Assembly: GCA_031264825.1 (NCBI GenBank)
Contig: JAISDL010000005.1
Coordinates: 1-28,618 of the forward strand
DNA: 28,618 bases
From: Accumulibacter sp.
GTDB lineage: Bacteria; Pseudomonadota; Gammaproteobacteria; Burkholderiales; Rhodocyclaceae
Direction of reading: 5' to 3'
Below, one piece after another: positions 14,642-22,525 of this stretch (the stretch's first letter is position 1; every line of letters begins with the position of its first letter). The position numbers and the translations under genes were made by a program. The notes beneath the pieces were generated by a model that had not been told where the DNA came from, searched no databases, and saw only the letters and a list, made by a program, of their open reading frames with translations.

Positions 14642-15770
14642 AACCGAAAGCGCCGATTCGACCGCCGACTGGCTCAGGCTGACGCTCATTCCCGGCGTCG
14701 GCGGCGAGTCTCAGCGCAAGCTCCTCCGAGCCTTCGGCTCGCCGGAAAACGTCTTTTCGGCGAGCCGCGCGGAGCTTCGCCGCGCCGTCGGCGAGAAAAC
14801 CGTCGCACTTCTTCTCGAAACCGACACGGCCGCGCGCGTTGGCGCGGCGCTCGACTGGGCAAAAGCGCCGGAGAGAGGCTTTCTCACGCTCGCCGACCCG
14901 CTCTACCCGCAAGCGCTCCTCAACACCCCGGATCCGCCGACGCTTCTCTACGTCCTTGGAAATCCCGAACTCCTGAACCGCAGGGCGATCGCGATCGTCG
15001 GGAGCCGTCACCCGACGCCGCAGGGCGAACGCAACGCCGAAGACTTCGCCGCCGCACTCGCCGACGCCGGGTTGCTCGTCGTGAGCGGAATGGCGCTCGG
15101 AATCGACGCCGCGTCGCACCGCGGCGCGCTGCGTTCTTCCGGTGAAACCGTCGCCTTCATCGGAACGGGGATCGACCGCGTCTATCCCGCGCGCAATAAA
15201 GACCTTGCCGTCGCCATCGCCGCGACGGGCGCCGTCGTCTCCGAATTTCCGCTGGGAACGCCCGTGACGGCGAGCAACTTCCCGCGCCGGAACCGTCTTA
15301 TTTCGGGTCTCGCTGCGGGGGTCCTCGTCGTCGAGGCGACGACCGAAAGCGGTTCCTTGATCACAGCGCGGCTCGCCGGCGAGCAGGGGCGCGAAGTCTT
15401 TGCGATTCCGGGGTCGATTCACTCGCCGCAATCGCGCGGCTGCCACCGGCTGATCCGCCAGGGAGCGAAACTCGTCGAGACCGCGCGCGACGTTCTCGAA
15501 GAACTCGGCGACTTCAGTCTTTCTTCCGCCTCTTCTCCCGCTACGCCCTCGTCCCGGCGCGCCACCGAGAAACCGCTCCCCTCGCCGCTCGCCGCGCTCC
15601 TTGAGCTTATGGGCTTCGACCCCTGCGGCCTCGACGAGCTTCTCGTCCGCGCCCGCCTGCCGATGGAGTCGATCTCGCCGATGCTTCTCCAACTCGAACT
15701 CGAAGGCCACGTCGCAAGCCTCCCCGGTGGACGCTATCAGAGGCTCGCGCCCGAATACACGGCTTCATGA
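14619..15770 (+). CDS. dprA: DNA processing protein DprA (Smf)
   Basis: DprA binds incoming single-stranded DNA during natural transformation and loads RecA. The N-terminal SAM-like region (WLRLTLIPGVGGESQRKLL) is followed by the extended Rossmann fold: AIVGSRHPTPQGERNAEDFA, VSGMALGIDAASHRGAL, SEFPLGTPVTASNFPRRN and GSLITARLAGEQGREVFAIP. A linker near residues 295-320 leads to a C-terminal winged-helix module ending in GGRYQRL. The ATG at 14619 begins MTSSPPPETESADS and gives 383 residues, the family size. The frame is open further upstream only as a shadow of the LysM gene. The 23-bp overlap with that gene suggests coupled translation. DprA is also present in bacteria not known to be competent, so it alone does not prove transformability. 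Confidence 0.96.
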   Translation: MTSSPPPETESADSTADWLRLTLIPGVGGESQRKLLRAFGSPENVFSASRAELRRAVGEKTVALLLETDTAARVGAALDWAKAPERGFLTLADPLYPQALLNTPDPPTLLYVLGNPELLNRRAIAIVGSRHPTPQGERNAEDFAAALADAGLLVVSGMALGIDAASHRGALRSSGETVAFIGTGIDRVYPARNKDLAVAIAATGAVVSEFPLGTPVTASNFPRRNRLISGLAAGVLVVEATTESGSLITARLAGEQGREVFAIPGSIHSPQSRGCHRLIRQGAKLVETARDVLEELGDFSLSSASSPATPSSRRATEKPLPSPLAALLELMGFDPCGLDELLVRARLPMESISPMLLQLELEGHVASLPGGRYQRLAPEYTAS

Positions 15771-15893
15771 CCCGTTTGCACGCATAAATACAATTCTTCC
15801 GATTCCTCATCCCTCCACCGCTCCCCAGCCTTTCCTACGGAGCGTCGAATCGAATAATCTGAAGAAAAACGCGGCGTTTCGGATTCAAAACGC

Positions 15894-15923
15894 TTGCGCT
15901 TCCGCCCGAAGTGCTCTTATCAT
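15894..15923 (+). promoter_or_regulatory. Candidate promoter for topB
   Basis: TTGCGC (15894-15899) and TATCAT (15918-15923) are separated by 18 bp. The -10 matches at five of six positions but the -35 only at the TTG core. Transcription would start about 50 bp before the topB ATG. The remainder of the 213-bp dprA-topB spacer (15771-15983) holds no other recognised feature and no clear terminator. Confidence 0.3.
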
Positions 15924-15983
15924 CCCTGCTCACGCCATTTCCTGCAATACCATCATCATTACCTGCCGAACTGCGAGCTTTCC

Positions 15984-18521
15984 ATGAGCAAAAAACTGAT
16001 CATCGCCGAAAAACCTTCCGTCGCCACCGACATCGCGCGCGCGGTCGGAAAATTCACACGCAACGGCGAATATTTCGAATCGGACGATTACGTCCTCTGC
16101 TCGGCGGTCGGTCACCTCCTCGAAATCGCGTGTCCCGAAAAATACGAAGTCAAGCGCGGGAAATGGTCTTTTGCGAACCTCCCCGTCATCCCCCCGCATT
16201 TCGACCTCTGCCCGATCGAAAAAAACGAGGCGCGTTTGAAACTCCTGTGCCGCCTGATCAAGCGCAAGGACGTTTCCTCGCTCGTCAACGCGTGTGACGC
16301 GGGGCGCGAGGGCGAGCTGATCTTCAATTACATCGCGCAGTACGCTAAGACGCAGAAACCCGTCGAACGCCTCTGGCTCCAATCGATGACGCAGCAGGCG
16401 ATCCGCGACGGTTTCGTCCGTCTGCGCCCAGAAGTCGAAATGAAGGGACTCGCCGACGCGGCGGTGTGTCGATCCGAAGCCGACTGGCTCGTCGGAATCA
16501 ACGGAACGCGCGCGATGACGGCCTTCAATTCCAAGACCGGCGGGTTTCACCTGACGACGGTCGGTCGCGTCCAGACGCCGACCCTGATGCTCATCGTCGA
16601 GCGCGAAGAACGAATCCGCAAATTCAAGCCGCGCGACTATTGGGAAGTCGAAGCGACCTTCGCGTGCGCCGAGGGCGAGTACCGCGGCAAGTGGTTCGAC
16701 GAGCGCTTTTCCAAAACCGCCGCGACCGACGAGCACGCGCGCGCCGACCGCTTGTGGGACAAGAACGAAGCGCGCGCCATCGCCGAAAAGTGCAAAGGCA
16801 AACCCGGAAGCGTCACCGAAGAGAAAAAATCCTCGACGCAGATGTCGCCGCTCCTTTACGACCTGACGAGCCTTCAGCGCGACGCGAACAGCCGCTTCGG
16901 TTTTTCGGCGAAATCGACGCTCGCGCTCGCGCAGGCGCTTTACGAGAGGCACAAGCTCCTCACCTACCCGCGTACCGACGCGCGCGCGCTCCCCGAAGAT
17001 TACCTCGGCACCGTCAAATCGACGCTCACGATGCTCGCCGGCGACGCGTCCCCCGCGCTTGCCGCGTATTCACCGTTCGCGCGCCGCATACTCGACCAGA
17101 AATGGGTCGTCCCGAGCAAACGCGTATTCAACAACGCAAAGATTTCGGATCACTTTGCGATCATCCCGACGCTCCAGGCGCCCAAAACGCTCTCCGCGCC
17201 CGAGCGCCAGCTCTACGACCTCGTCGTCAAGCGCTTCCTCGCGGTTTTCTTCCCGGCGGCCGAATACCTCGTGACGACGCGGATCACGCGCGTCGTCGAC
17301 GAACCTTTCAAGACCGAGGGCAAGATTCTGGTCAACCCCGGATGGCTCTCGGTCTATAAGCGCGAATCGCAGGAGGACGGCGAGGAGAACCTCGTTCCGG
17401 TCGCACCGGGCGAGCGCGTCCGCACGCAAAAGCTCGCAGTCAACGCGGGCGCGACGCGACCGCCGGCGCGGTTCTCCGAAGCAACGCTGCTCTCCGCGAT
17501 GGAGGGCGCCGGGAAGCGCGTCGACGACGAGGAACTCAAGGCCGCGATGGCGGGGCGCGGCCTCGGAACGCCGGCAACGCGCGCGCAGATCATCGAGAAC
17601 CTCATCTCCGAGCATTACGTCCTCAGGGAAGCGCGCGAACTCCATCCGACGGCGAAGGCTTTTTCGCTCCTCACGCTCCTCAACGGACTCGGAATCCCCG
17701 AACTGACCGCGCCGGAGCTGACGGGCGAGTGGGAATACAAACTCTCGCAAATGGAACGCGGCGAACTCGCGCGACCGATTTTCATGAAGGAAATCGCGCG
17801 CATGACGCAGCACATCGTCGACCGCGCAAAAACCTACGACAGCGATACGATTCCGGGCGATTTCGGCGAACTTTCCGTCGCATGCCCGAAGTGTGGCGGA
17901 AAAATCCGCGAAACCTACAAAAAATTTCAGTGTCAGTCCTGCGATTTTTCGCTCTGGAAAATCGTCGCGGGGCGGCAATTCGAACCCTCCGAAGTCGAAA
18001 CGCTCATTACAAAACGCGAGGTCGGCCCGCTCACGGGTTTTCGGAGCAAGACGGGGCGCGCTTTCAACGCCCTCGTCCGCCTCAATGACGAAAATTCACC
18101 TGAATTCGACTTCGGGTCGTCGCAAAGCGACGCGCCCCTGGAGGCCGTCGACTTTTCGGACAAAGAAGCCCTCGGCGCGTGCCCGAAGTGTTCCGCGCGT
18201 GTTTTCGAGCACGGGATGGCCTACGTCTGCGAGCGCGCGGTCGGCCCTGCGAAAAGCTGCGATTTCCGCACGGGAAAGATCATCCTCCAGCAGCCGATCG
18301 ACTCCGCGCAAGTGAAAAAACTCCTGAGCACGGGGCGAACCGACCTTCTGAAGGGCTTTGTTTCCGCGCGCACACACCGGAAGTTCTCGGCCTACCTCGT
18401 CCGCGCCGCCGAGGGAAAAATCGCGTTCGAGTTCGAGAAACGCGAGCCGAAGCCGAAAGCCGCCACGTCACCGCGCGCCGGCGCGAAGAAGCCCGCCTCC
18501 AAAAAATCTGCTTCGGAATAG
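15984..18521 (+). CDS. topB: DNA topoisomerase III
   Basis: TopB is a type IA topoisomerase that passes single strands and decatenates DNA, working with RecQ-type helicases and at converging forks. MSKKLIIAEKPSVATDIAR opens the TOPRIM domain, and the acidic metal site follows at NACDAGREGELI (about 102-113). The active-site Tyr is at about 328 in LLTYPRTDARALP, the same position as in E. coli TopB. The C-terminal part carries zinc-ribbon-like repeats: CPKCGGKIRETYKKF with CQSC, then CPKCSARVFEHG. A Lys/Ala/Pro tail (KAATSPRAGAKKPASKK) ends the protein at 845 residues. The 30 extra codons upstream of the ATG at 15984 are not family-like. The gene is convergent with gyrB, and a parS site lies between them. 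Confidence 0.96.
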   Translation: MSKKLIIAEKPSVATDIARAVGKFTRNGEYFESDDYVLCSAVGHLLEIACPEKYEVKRGKWSFANLPVIPPHFDLCPIEKNEARLKLLCRLIKRKDVSSLVNACDAGREGELIFNYIAQYAKTQKPVERLWLQSMTQQAIRDGFVRLRPEVEMKGLADAAVCRSEADWLVGINGTRAMTAFNSKTGGFHLTTVGRVQTPTLMLIVEREERIRKFKPRDYWEVEATFACAEGEYRGKWFDERFSKTAATDEHARADRLWDKNEARAIAEKCKGKPGSVTEEKKSSTQMSPLLYDLTSLQRDANSRFGFSAKSTLALAQALYERHKLLTYPRTDARALPEDYLGTVKSTLTMLAGDASPALAAYSPFARRILDQKWVVPSKRVFNNAKISDHFAIIPTLQAPKTLSAPERQLYDLVVKRFLAVFFPAAEYLVTTRITRVVDEPFKTEGKILVNPGWLSVYKRESQEDGEENLVPVAPGERVRTQKLAVNAGATRPPARFSEATLLSAMEGAGKRVDDEELKAAMAGRGLGTPATRAQIIENLISEHYVLREARELHPTAKAFSLLTLLNGLGIPELTAPELTGEWEYKLSQMERGELARPIFMKEIARMTQHIVDRAKTYDSDTIPGDFGELSVACPKCGGKIRETYKKFQCQSCDFSLWKIVAGRQFEPSEVETLITKREVGPLTGFRSKTGRAFNALVRLNDENSPEFDFGSSQSDAPLEAVDFSDKEALGACPKCSARVFEHGMAYVCERAVGPAKSCDFRTGKIILQQPIDSAQVKKLLSTGRTDLLKGFVSARTHRKFSAYLVRAAEGKIAFEFEKREPKPKAATSPRAGAKKPASKKSASE

Positions 18522-18586
18522 GCGCCGGGATAGCTTCAAGCGGTATGGGGCTTTACCCGCGTGCCGTTCGACGCGAACTCCGGGCT

Positions 18587-18602
18587 TGTTTCACGTGAAA
18601 CA
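18587..18602. other. parS: parS centromere site, perfect palindrome
   Basis: TGTTTCACGTGAAACA is a perfect 16-bp palindrome and an exact match to the chromosomal ParB-binding consensus. It sits in the 156-bp convergent gap between topB and gyrB, where binding would disturb neither promoter. ParB-CTP clamps loaded here would spread along the DNA and recruit SMC and ParA for segregation of the origin region. parA and parB are not in the window. Confidence 0.93.
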
Positions 18603-18677
18603 CTCCGGGGGGCGGAAAATCCGGCGCCGAAGCCTTGGCCGTTTTTTCCGCGCCGCGCGGTGGCAGGAGTGTGTTTT

Positions 18678-21143
18678 TCAGATATCGACGCGCGCGCTCA
18701 GCGCGTTCGATTCGATGAAAACGCGTCGGGGTTCGACGAGTTCGCCCATCAGCGTCGTGAAGACCTCGTCGGCGCCGATCGCGTCGTCGATCTGGACTTT
18801 CAGGAGGCGCCGCGTCTTGGGATCCATCGTCGTCTCCCAAAGCTGTTCGGCGTTCATTTCGCCCAAGCCTTTGTAGCGCTGCTTCGTGACGCCCTGCTCG
18901 GCTTCCTTGAGGAGCCAGTGGATCGTCTGCGAAAAATTCGTGACGGCGCGCTTCTTCTCGCCGCGCACGATCACCCCGCCCGAACCGAAAAGGCCGCTGA
19001 AGGTTTGAGCGGTCTTGCGCAACTGCGTGTAGTCGCCTCCCTTCAGGAAGTCGGCGTCAATGAAGCCGGTACTGCGGTTTCCGTGGCGCGTTCTCTCAAT
19101 ATGGAGCCGCCAATGCTCGTGCAGACCGTCGAACGCGGGGAAGACGCGCAAAGCGGTTTTTTCTCCAAAGGCTTGCATCAGCGCGCGCGCGCTCTCCTGT
19201 GCGGCGGCTTCGCTGTCGAGCTGAATTTCGAGGTCGAAGTCTATCAGCGCGCGCAGTACCTCGGCGTCGATGAAGCGCGAAAGCCTCTCGATCAGCGCTT
19301 CCGCAAGCAGATATTCGTAGGCGAGCGCTTCGAGCGCATCCCCTGCGATTGCAGCGGCGCCGCTCGCGGGGACGAGCGCCGCGCCGTCGAGCGCGAGCGA
19401 AGCGAGAAAGCGGTTCAGCGCCTGGTCGTCCTTCAGGTAGCGCTCGCTTTTTCCGTATTTGAGCTTGTAAAGCGGCGGCTGCGCGATATAGACGTGACCG
19501 TTCTCGATGAGTTCCGGCATCTGACGGTAAAAGAAGGTCAGGAGAAGCGTACGGATGTGTGCGCCGTCGACGTCGGCGTCGGTCATGATGATCAGGCGAT
19601 GGTAGCGGAGTTTTTCGGGCTTGTATTCGTCCTTGCCGATCCCTGTGCCGAGCGCGGTAATCAGCGCAATGATTTCCTGAGAAGAGATCAGCTTGTCGAA
19701 GCGCGCTTTTTCGACGTTGAGGATTTTTCCCTTGAGCGGGAGGATCGCCTGAAACTTGCTGTCGCGCCCCTGCCTTGCCGACCCGCCGGCAGAGTCGCCT
19801 TCGACGAGGTAGAGTTCGCAGAGCGCGGGGTCCTTCTCGTAACAGTCGGCGAGTTTGCCGGGCAAACCCGCGCCTTCGAGAATCCCCTTGCGCCGCGTCA
19901 TTTCGCGCGCCTTTCGGGCGGCGTCGCGCGCGCGTGCCGCGTCGACGATCTTTCCGGTAATCACTTTCGCGTCTTGCGGGAACTCCTGGAGGTATTCGGC
20001 GAGCTTCGCGGCGACGATTTCCTCGACCGCCGGACGCGCTTCCGAGGAAACGAGCTTCATTTTCGTCTGCGAAGCGAACTTCGGGTCCGGCATCTTGATT
20101 GAGAGAACGCAGGCGAGGCCTTCGCGCATATCGTCGCCGGTGATTTCGACCTTGGCTTTCTTGGCGATCTCCTTCTCGTCGATGTATTTGTTGATCACGC
20201 GCGTCATCGCCGCGCGCAGCCCCGTCAAATGCGTCCCGCCGTCGGCTTGCGGAATATTGTTCGTAAAGCAAAGCACCTGCTCGACGTAACTGTCGTTCCA
20301 TTGCATCGCCACTTCGACGCCGACCGTGCAAGTCGGGAGAACCGAGTCGCCGGAAAAGAAAAAAACGTCCGGATGAAGCGTCGATTTCGTGCGGTTGATG
20401 TATTCGACGAAACCCTTGACGCCTCCGAGAAAGGCAAAGTTTTCCTCGCTCGCCGTGCGCTGGTCGAAAAGGCGAATCTTGACGCCGTTGTTCAGAAACG
20501 AGAGTTCCCGGAGTCGTTTCGCGATAATTTCGTAGTGGTATTCGATGTGGTCGAATATCTCGTCGTCGGCGAGAAAATGAACCTCGGTTCCGCGTTGTTC
20601 GGTCGCGCCCAAAACCTTGAGCGGGGAGACCTCGACGCCGTTCTGGATTTCAATGATCGGATCGACGACGTGCCCCCTGTGGAATTCGACCTCGTGTTTC
20701 TTTCCGTCGCGGCGAATCGTCAGCTTGAGCCACTTCGAAAGCGCATTGACGCAGGAAACGCCGACACCGTGGAGACCCCCGGAAACCTTGTACGAATTCT
20801 GGTTGAATTTTCCCCCGGCGTGCAGATCGCACATGACGATCTCGGCGGCCGAACGTTTGGGTTCGTGCTTGTCGTCGAGCTTGATTCCCGTCGGGATTCC
20901 ACGCCCGTTATCGAGGACCGAGATCGAGTTGTCCGAGTGGATCGTGATCACGATATCGTCGCAGTAGCCCGCGAGGGCTTCGTCTATCGCGTTATCGACG
21001 ACTTCGAAGACCATGTGGTGGAGGCCGGTACCGTCGGAAGTGTCGCCGATGTACATACCGGGACGTTTGCGGACGGCTTCGAGGCCTTCGAGTTGTTGAA
21101 TGCTCGATTCGTCGTAGGCCGGCAATTTCTCGTTTTCAGTCAT
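18678..21143 (-). CDS. gyrB: DNA gyrase subunit B
   Basis: GyrB supplies the ATPase and TOPRIM parts of the A2B2 gyrase that introduces negative supercoils. The GHKL ATPase domain has EAVRKRPGMYIGDT, DNGRGIPTGI and GGLHGVGVSCVNALS. The transducer domain includes QADGGTHLTG. TOPRIM motifs EGDSAGGSA and TDADVDGAHIRTLLLTF follow. An insertion inside TOPRIM of the kind known from Gram-negative GyrB precedes the C-terminal RYKGLGEMNAEQLWETTMD. At 821 residues it is close to the E. coli length of 804. It lies 34 bp downstream of dnaN. A parS site ends 12 nt before its ATG, in the position where a ribosome binding site would be expected, and no strong Shine-Dalgarno sequence is visible. Confidence 0.98.
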   Translation of the reverse strand: MTENEKLPAYDESSIQQLEGLEAVRKRPGMYIGDTSDGTGLHHMVFEVVDNAIDEALAGYCDDIVITIHSDNSISVLDNGRGIPTGIKLDDKHEPKRSAAEIVMCDLHAGGKFNQNSYKVSGGLHGVGVSCVNALSKWLKLTIRRDGKKHEVEFHRGHVVDPIIEIQNGVEVSPLKVLGATEQRGTEVHFLADDEIFDHIEYHYEIIAKRLRELSFLNNGVKIRLFDQRTASEENFAFLGGVKGFVEYINRTKSTLHPDVFFFSGDSVLPTCTVGVEVAMQWNDSYVEQVLCFTNNIPQADGGTHLTGLRAAMTRVINKYIDEKEIAKKAKVEITGDDMREGLACVLSIKMPDPKFASQTKMKLVSSEARPAVEEIVAAKLAEYLQEFPQDAKVITGKIVDAARARDAARKAREMTRRKGILEGAGLPGKLADCYEKDPALCELYLVEGDSAGGSARQGRDSKFQAILPLKGKILNVEKARFDKLISSQEIIALITALGTGIGKDEYKPEKLRYHRLIIMTDADVDGAHIRTLLLTFFYRQMPELIENGHVYIAQPPLYKLKYGKSERYLKDDQALNRFLASLALDGAALVPASGAAAIAGDALEALAYEYLLAEALIERLSRFIDAEVLRALIDFDLEIQLDSEAAAQESARALMQAFGEKTALRVFPAFDGLHEHWRLHIERTRHGNRSTGFIDADFLKGGDYTQLRKTAQTFSGLFGSGGVIVRGEKKRAVTNFSQTIHWLLKEAEQGVTKQRYKGLGEMNAEQLWETTMDPKTRRLLKVQIDDAIGADEVFTTLMGELVEPRRVFIESNALSARVDI

Positions 21144-21155
21144 TGAATATCCGTG

Positions 21156-21171
21156 TGTTTCACGTGGAACA
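21156..21171. other. parS: parS centromere site in the dnaN-gyrB gap
   Basis: The plus strand reads TGTTTCACGTGGAACA and the minus strand TGTTCCACGTGAAACA. The latter is the classical B. subtilis parS sequence. It fills almost half of the 34-bp dnaN-gyrB gap and ends 12 nt before the gyrB start codon. It is 2.57 kb from the first parS, so the two bracket gyrB. Confidence 0.93.
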
Positions 21172-21177
21172 AGGCGT

Positions 21178-22293
21178 TCAGATACGCATCGGCATCACGA
21201 CGTACTTGAAGCCGTCGTCGCCGTGTATCGAGAAAAGAGCACTCGACCCCGCGTCGTTGAAACTCCATTCGATCGCTTCTTCTGTCATATTGCTCAGCAT
21301 ATCGATCAAATAAACGACATTGAACCCGACGTCGACGGGGTCGCCCTCGTAGCTGACCTCTATTTCGTCCTGCGCTTCCTCCTGCTCGGCGTTCGCAGCG
21401 ATGACCTTCAGACTCCCTTCAGAAAGGATCAGGCGGACTCCCCTGAATTTATCGGTGGTCAAAATCGACGCTCTGAGCATCGATTGATAGAAGAGGACGC
21501 GGTCAATCGAAAGCGTGTTTTTGAGTTCTCCGGGGATCACACGCTCGTAATCGGGGAACTTACCGTCGATCAGTTTTGAGACGAGCTGAATCCTGCCGAA
21601 CTGAAAACGCACCTGGTTCGGCATGAGTTCGATGAGCAAGTCGTCGTCGTTGTCCGACAAAAGGCGGTTGAGCTCAAGGACCGTCTTGCGGGGAAGGATC
21701 ATTTCCTGATGCGGTATCTCGTCTTCGGTATCGATATTCATGCTCGCGTACGCCAGACGGTGCCCGTCGGTCGCCACCGCGCGGATATTTTTCCCCTCGA
21801 CGAGAAGCAAGAGACCGTTCAGATAGTAGCGAACATCCTGCGCCGCCATCGAAAACTGCGTCAGCATCAAGAGACGCTTGAAACTCTTTTGAGAGACCGA
21901 CAGTTTCTTGAGTTCTCCTTCCGAAAAAAGCATGCGCGGAAAATCGTCGGCAGGGAGCGTTTGAAGCGCAAAGCGGCTTTTCCCGCCTTTGAGTTGCAGA
22001 CGCGCGTTGTCGAGGCTCAGGCTTATTTCGGAGGCCTCAGGCAGGGAACGCAGAATGTCCTGGAATTTCCTCGCGCCTACGGTGATCGCGCCGTCTTCTC
22101 CGTCTCCCTGCGCGCCGTCGGTGAAAGTCATGATCTGAATTTCGATGTCGGTCGCAAGGAAAGTCAGCGTATCTCCCTTTTTCTCGAGCATCACGTTGGA
22201 AAGAATCGGCAAGGTATGCCTCTTTTCGACGATTCCAGAGACGGATTGCAGGGGCGCCAGAAGTTTATCCCGTTCAGTCTTTATCAAAAACAT
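21178..22293 (-). CDS. dnaN: DNA polymerase III beta sliding clamp
   Basis: The beta clamp is a ring-shaped dimer that tethers DNA polymerase III and many repair proteins to DNA. The 371-residue product begins MFLIKTERDKLLAPLQSVSG and contains the domain-1 landmarks RHTLPILSNVML and ATDIEIQI. It continues with VRYYLNGLLL, ATDGHRLAYA and FPDYERVIP, and ends in the clamp-typical YVVMPMRI, part of the peptide-binding pocket region. Three similar domains of about 120 residues fit the length. dnaN follows dnaA after an unusually long AT-rich 232-bp spacer and precedes gyrB. A weak AAGG lies about 10 nt upstream of the ATG. Confidence 0.98.
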   Translation of the reverse strand: MFLIKTERDKLLAPLQSVSGIVEKRHTLPILSNVMLEKKGDTLTFLATDIEIQIMTFTDGAQGDGEDGAITVGARKFQDILRSLPEASEISLSLDNARLQLKGGKSRFALQTLPADDFPRMLFSEGELKKLSVSQKSFKRLLMLTQFSMAAQDVRYYLNGLLLLVEGKNIRAVATDGHRLAYASMNIDTEDEIPHQEMILPRKTVLELNRLLSDNDDDLLIELMPNQVRFQFGRIQLVSKLIDGKFPDYERVIPGELKNTLSIDRVLFYQSMLRASILTTDKFRGVRLILSEGSLKVIAANAEQEEAQDEIEVSYEGDPVDVGFNVVYLIDMLSNMTEEAIEWSFNDAGSSALFSIHGDDGFKYVVMPMRI

Positions 22294-22525
22294 ATTTATA
22301 AACCTTAAAAAGATAATATCGAGAACAATCCAGTGGAAAAGTATAAATTATCAATATCTTTCAATGACTTGTCTTTAATTTACGTGAAAAATAAACGCTG
22401 TATTCGCTTGTGGAGAAAAAAGGATAATTTTCAAGGGTCGAGGGAAAAAAGGGTTTATCAACACATAATCAACAAGAAAATGAACAGTTTTCAACAGGCC
22501 GACGCGCTTTCGGGACGATCGGCGA
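22294..22525. other. AT-rich dnaA-dnaN spacer with DnaA-box-like sequences (candidate origin or DUE)
   Basis: This 232-bp spacer is AT-rich and contrasts sharply with its GC-rich flanks. DnaA-box-like sequences with one mismatch are TTATCAACA (22455-22463) and TGTGGAGAA (22409-22417, complement TTCTCCACA). Weaker ones are TAATCAACA (22466-22474) and TTTTCAACA (22488-22496). Near-IHF sites with one mismatch lie at about 22350-22372, including TTTCAATGACTTG. Known bipartite origins (B. subtilis, Helicobacter) place the unwinding element in exactly this dnaA-dnaN gap. No box here is perfect, unlike in the hemE-priA spacer. The region must also contain the dnaN promoter. Confidence 0.5.
22347..22375 (-). 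promoter_or_regulatory. Candidate dnaN promoter
   Basis: On the minus strand, AAGACA (22370-22375) and GATAAT (22347-22352) are 17 bp apart. They match the -35 consensus at four and the -10 at five of six positions. The start would be near 22340, leaving a leader of about 50 nt. In such AT-rich DNA a chance match is possible. Confidence 0.35.

Noticed and set aside
18561..20102. 513-codon plus-strand open frame antisense to gyrB
   Set aside because: It is the mirror of conserved GyrB codons, has no recognisable domain and runs through the parS site.
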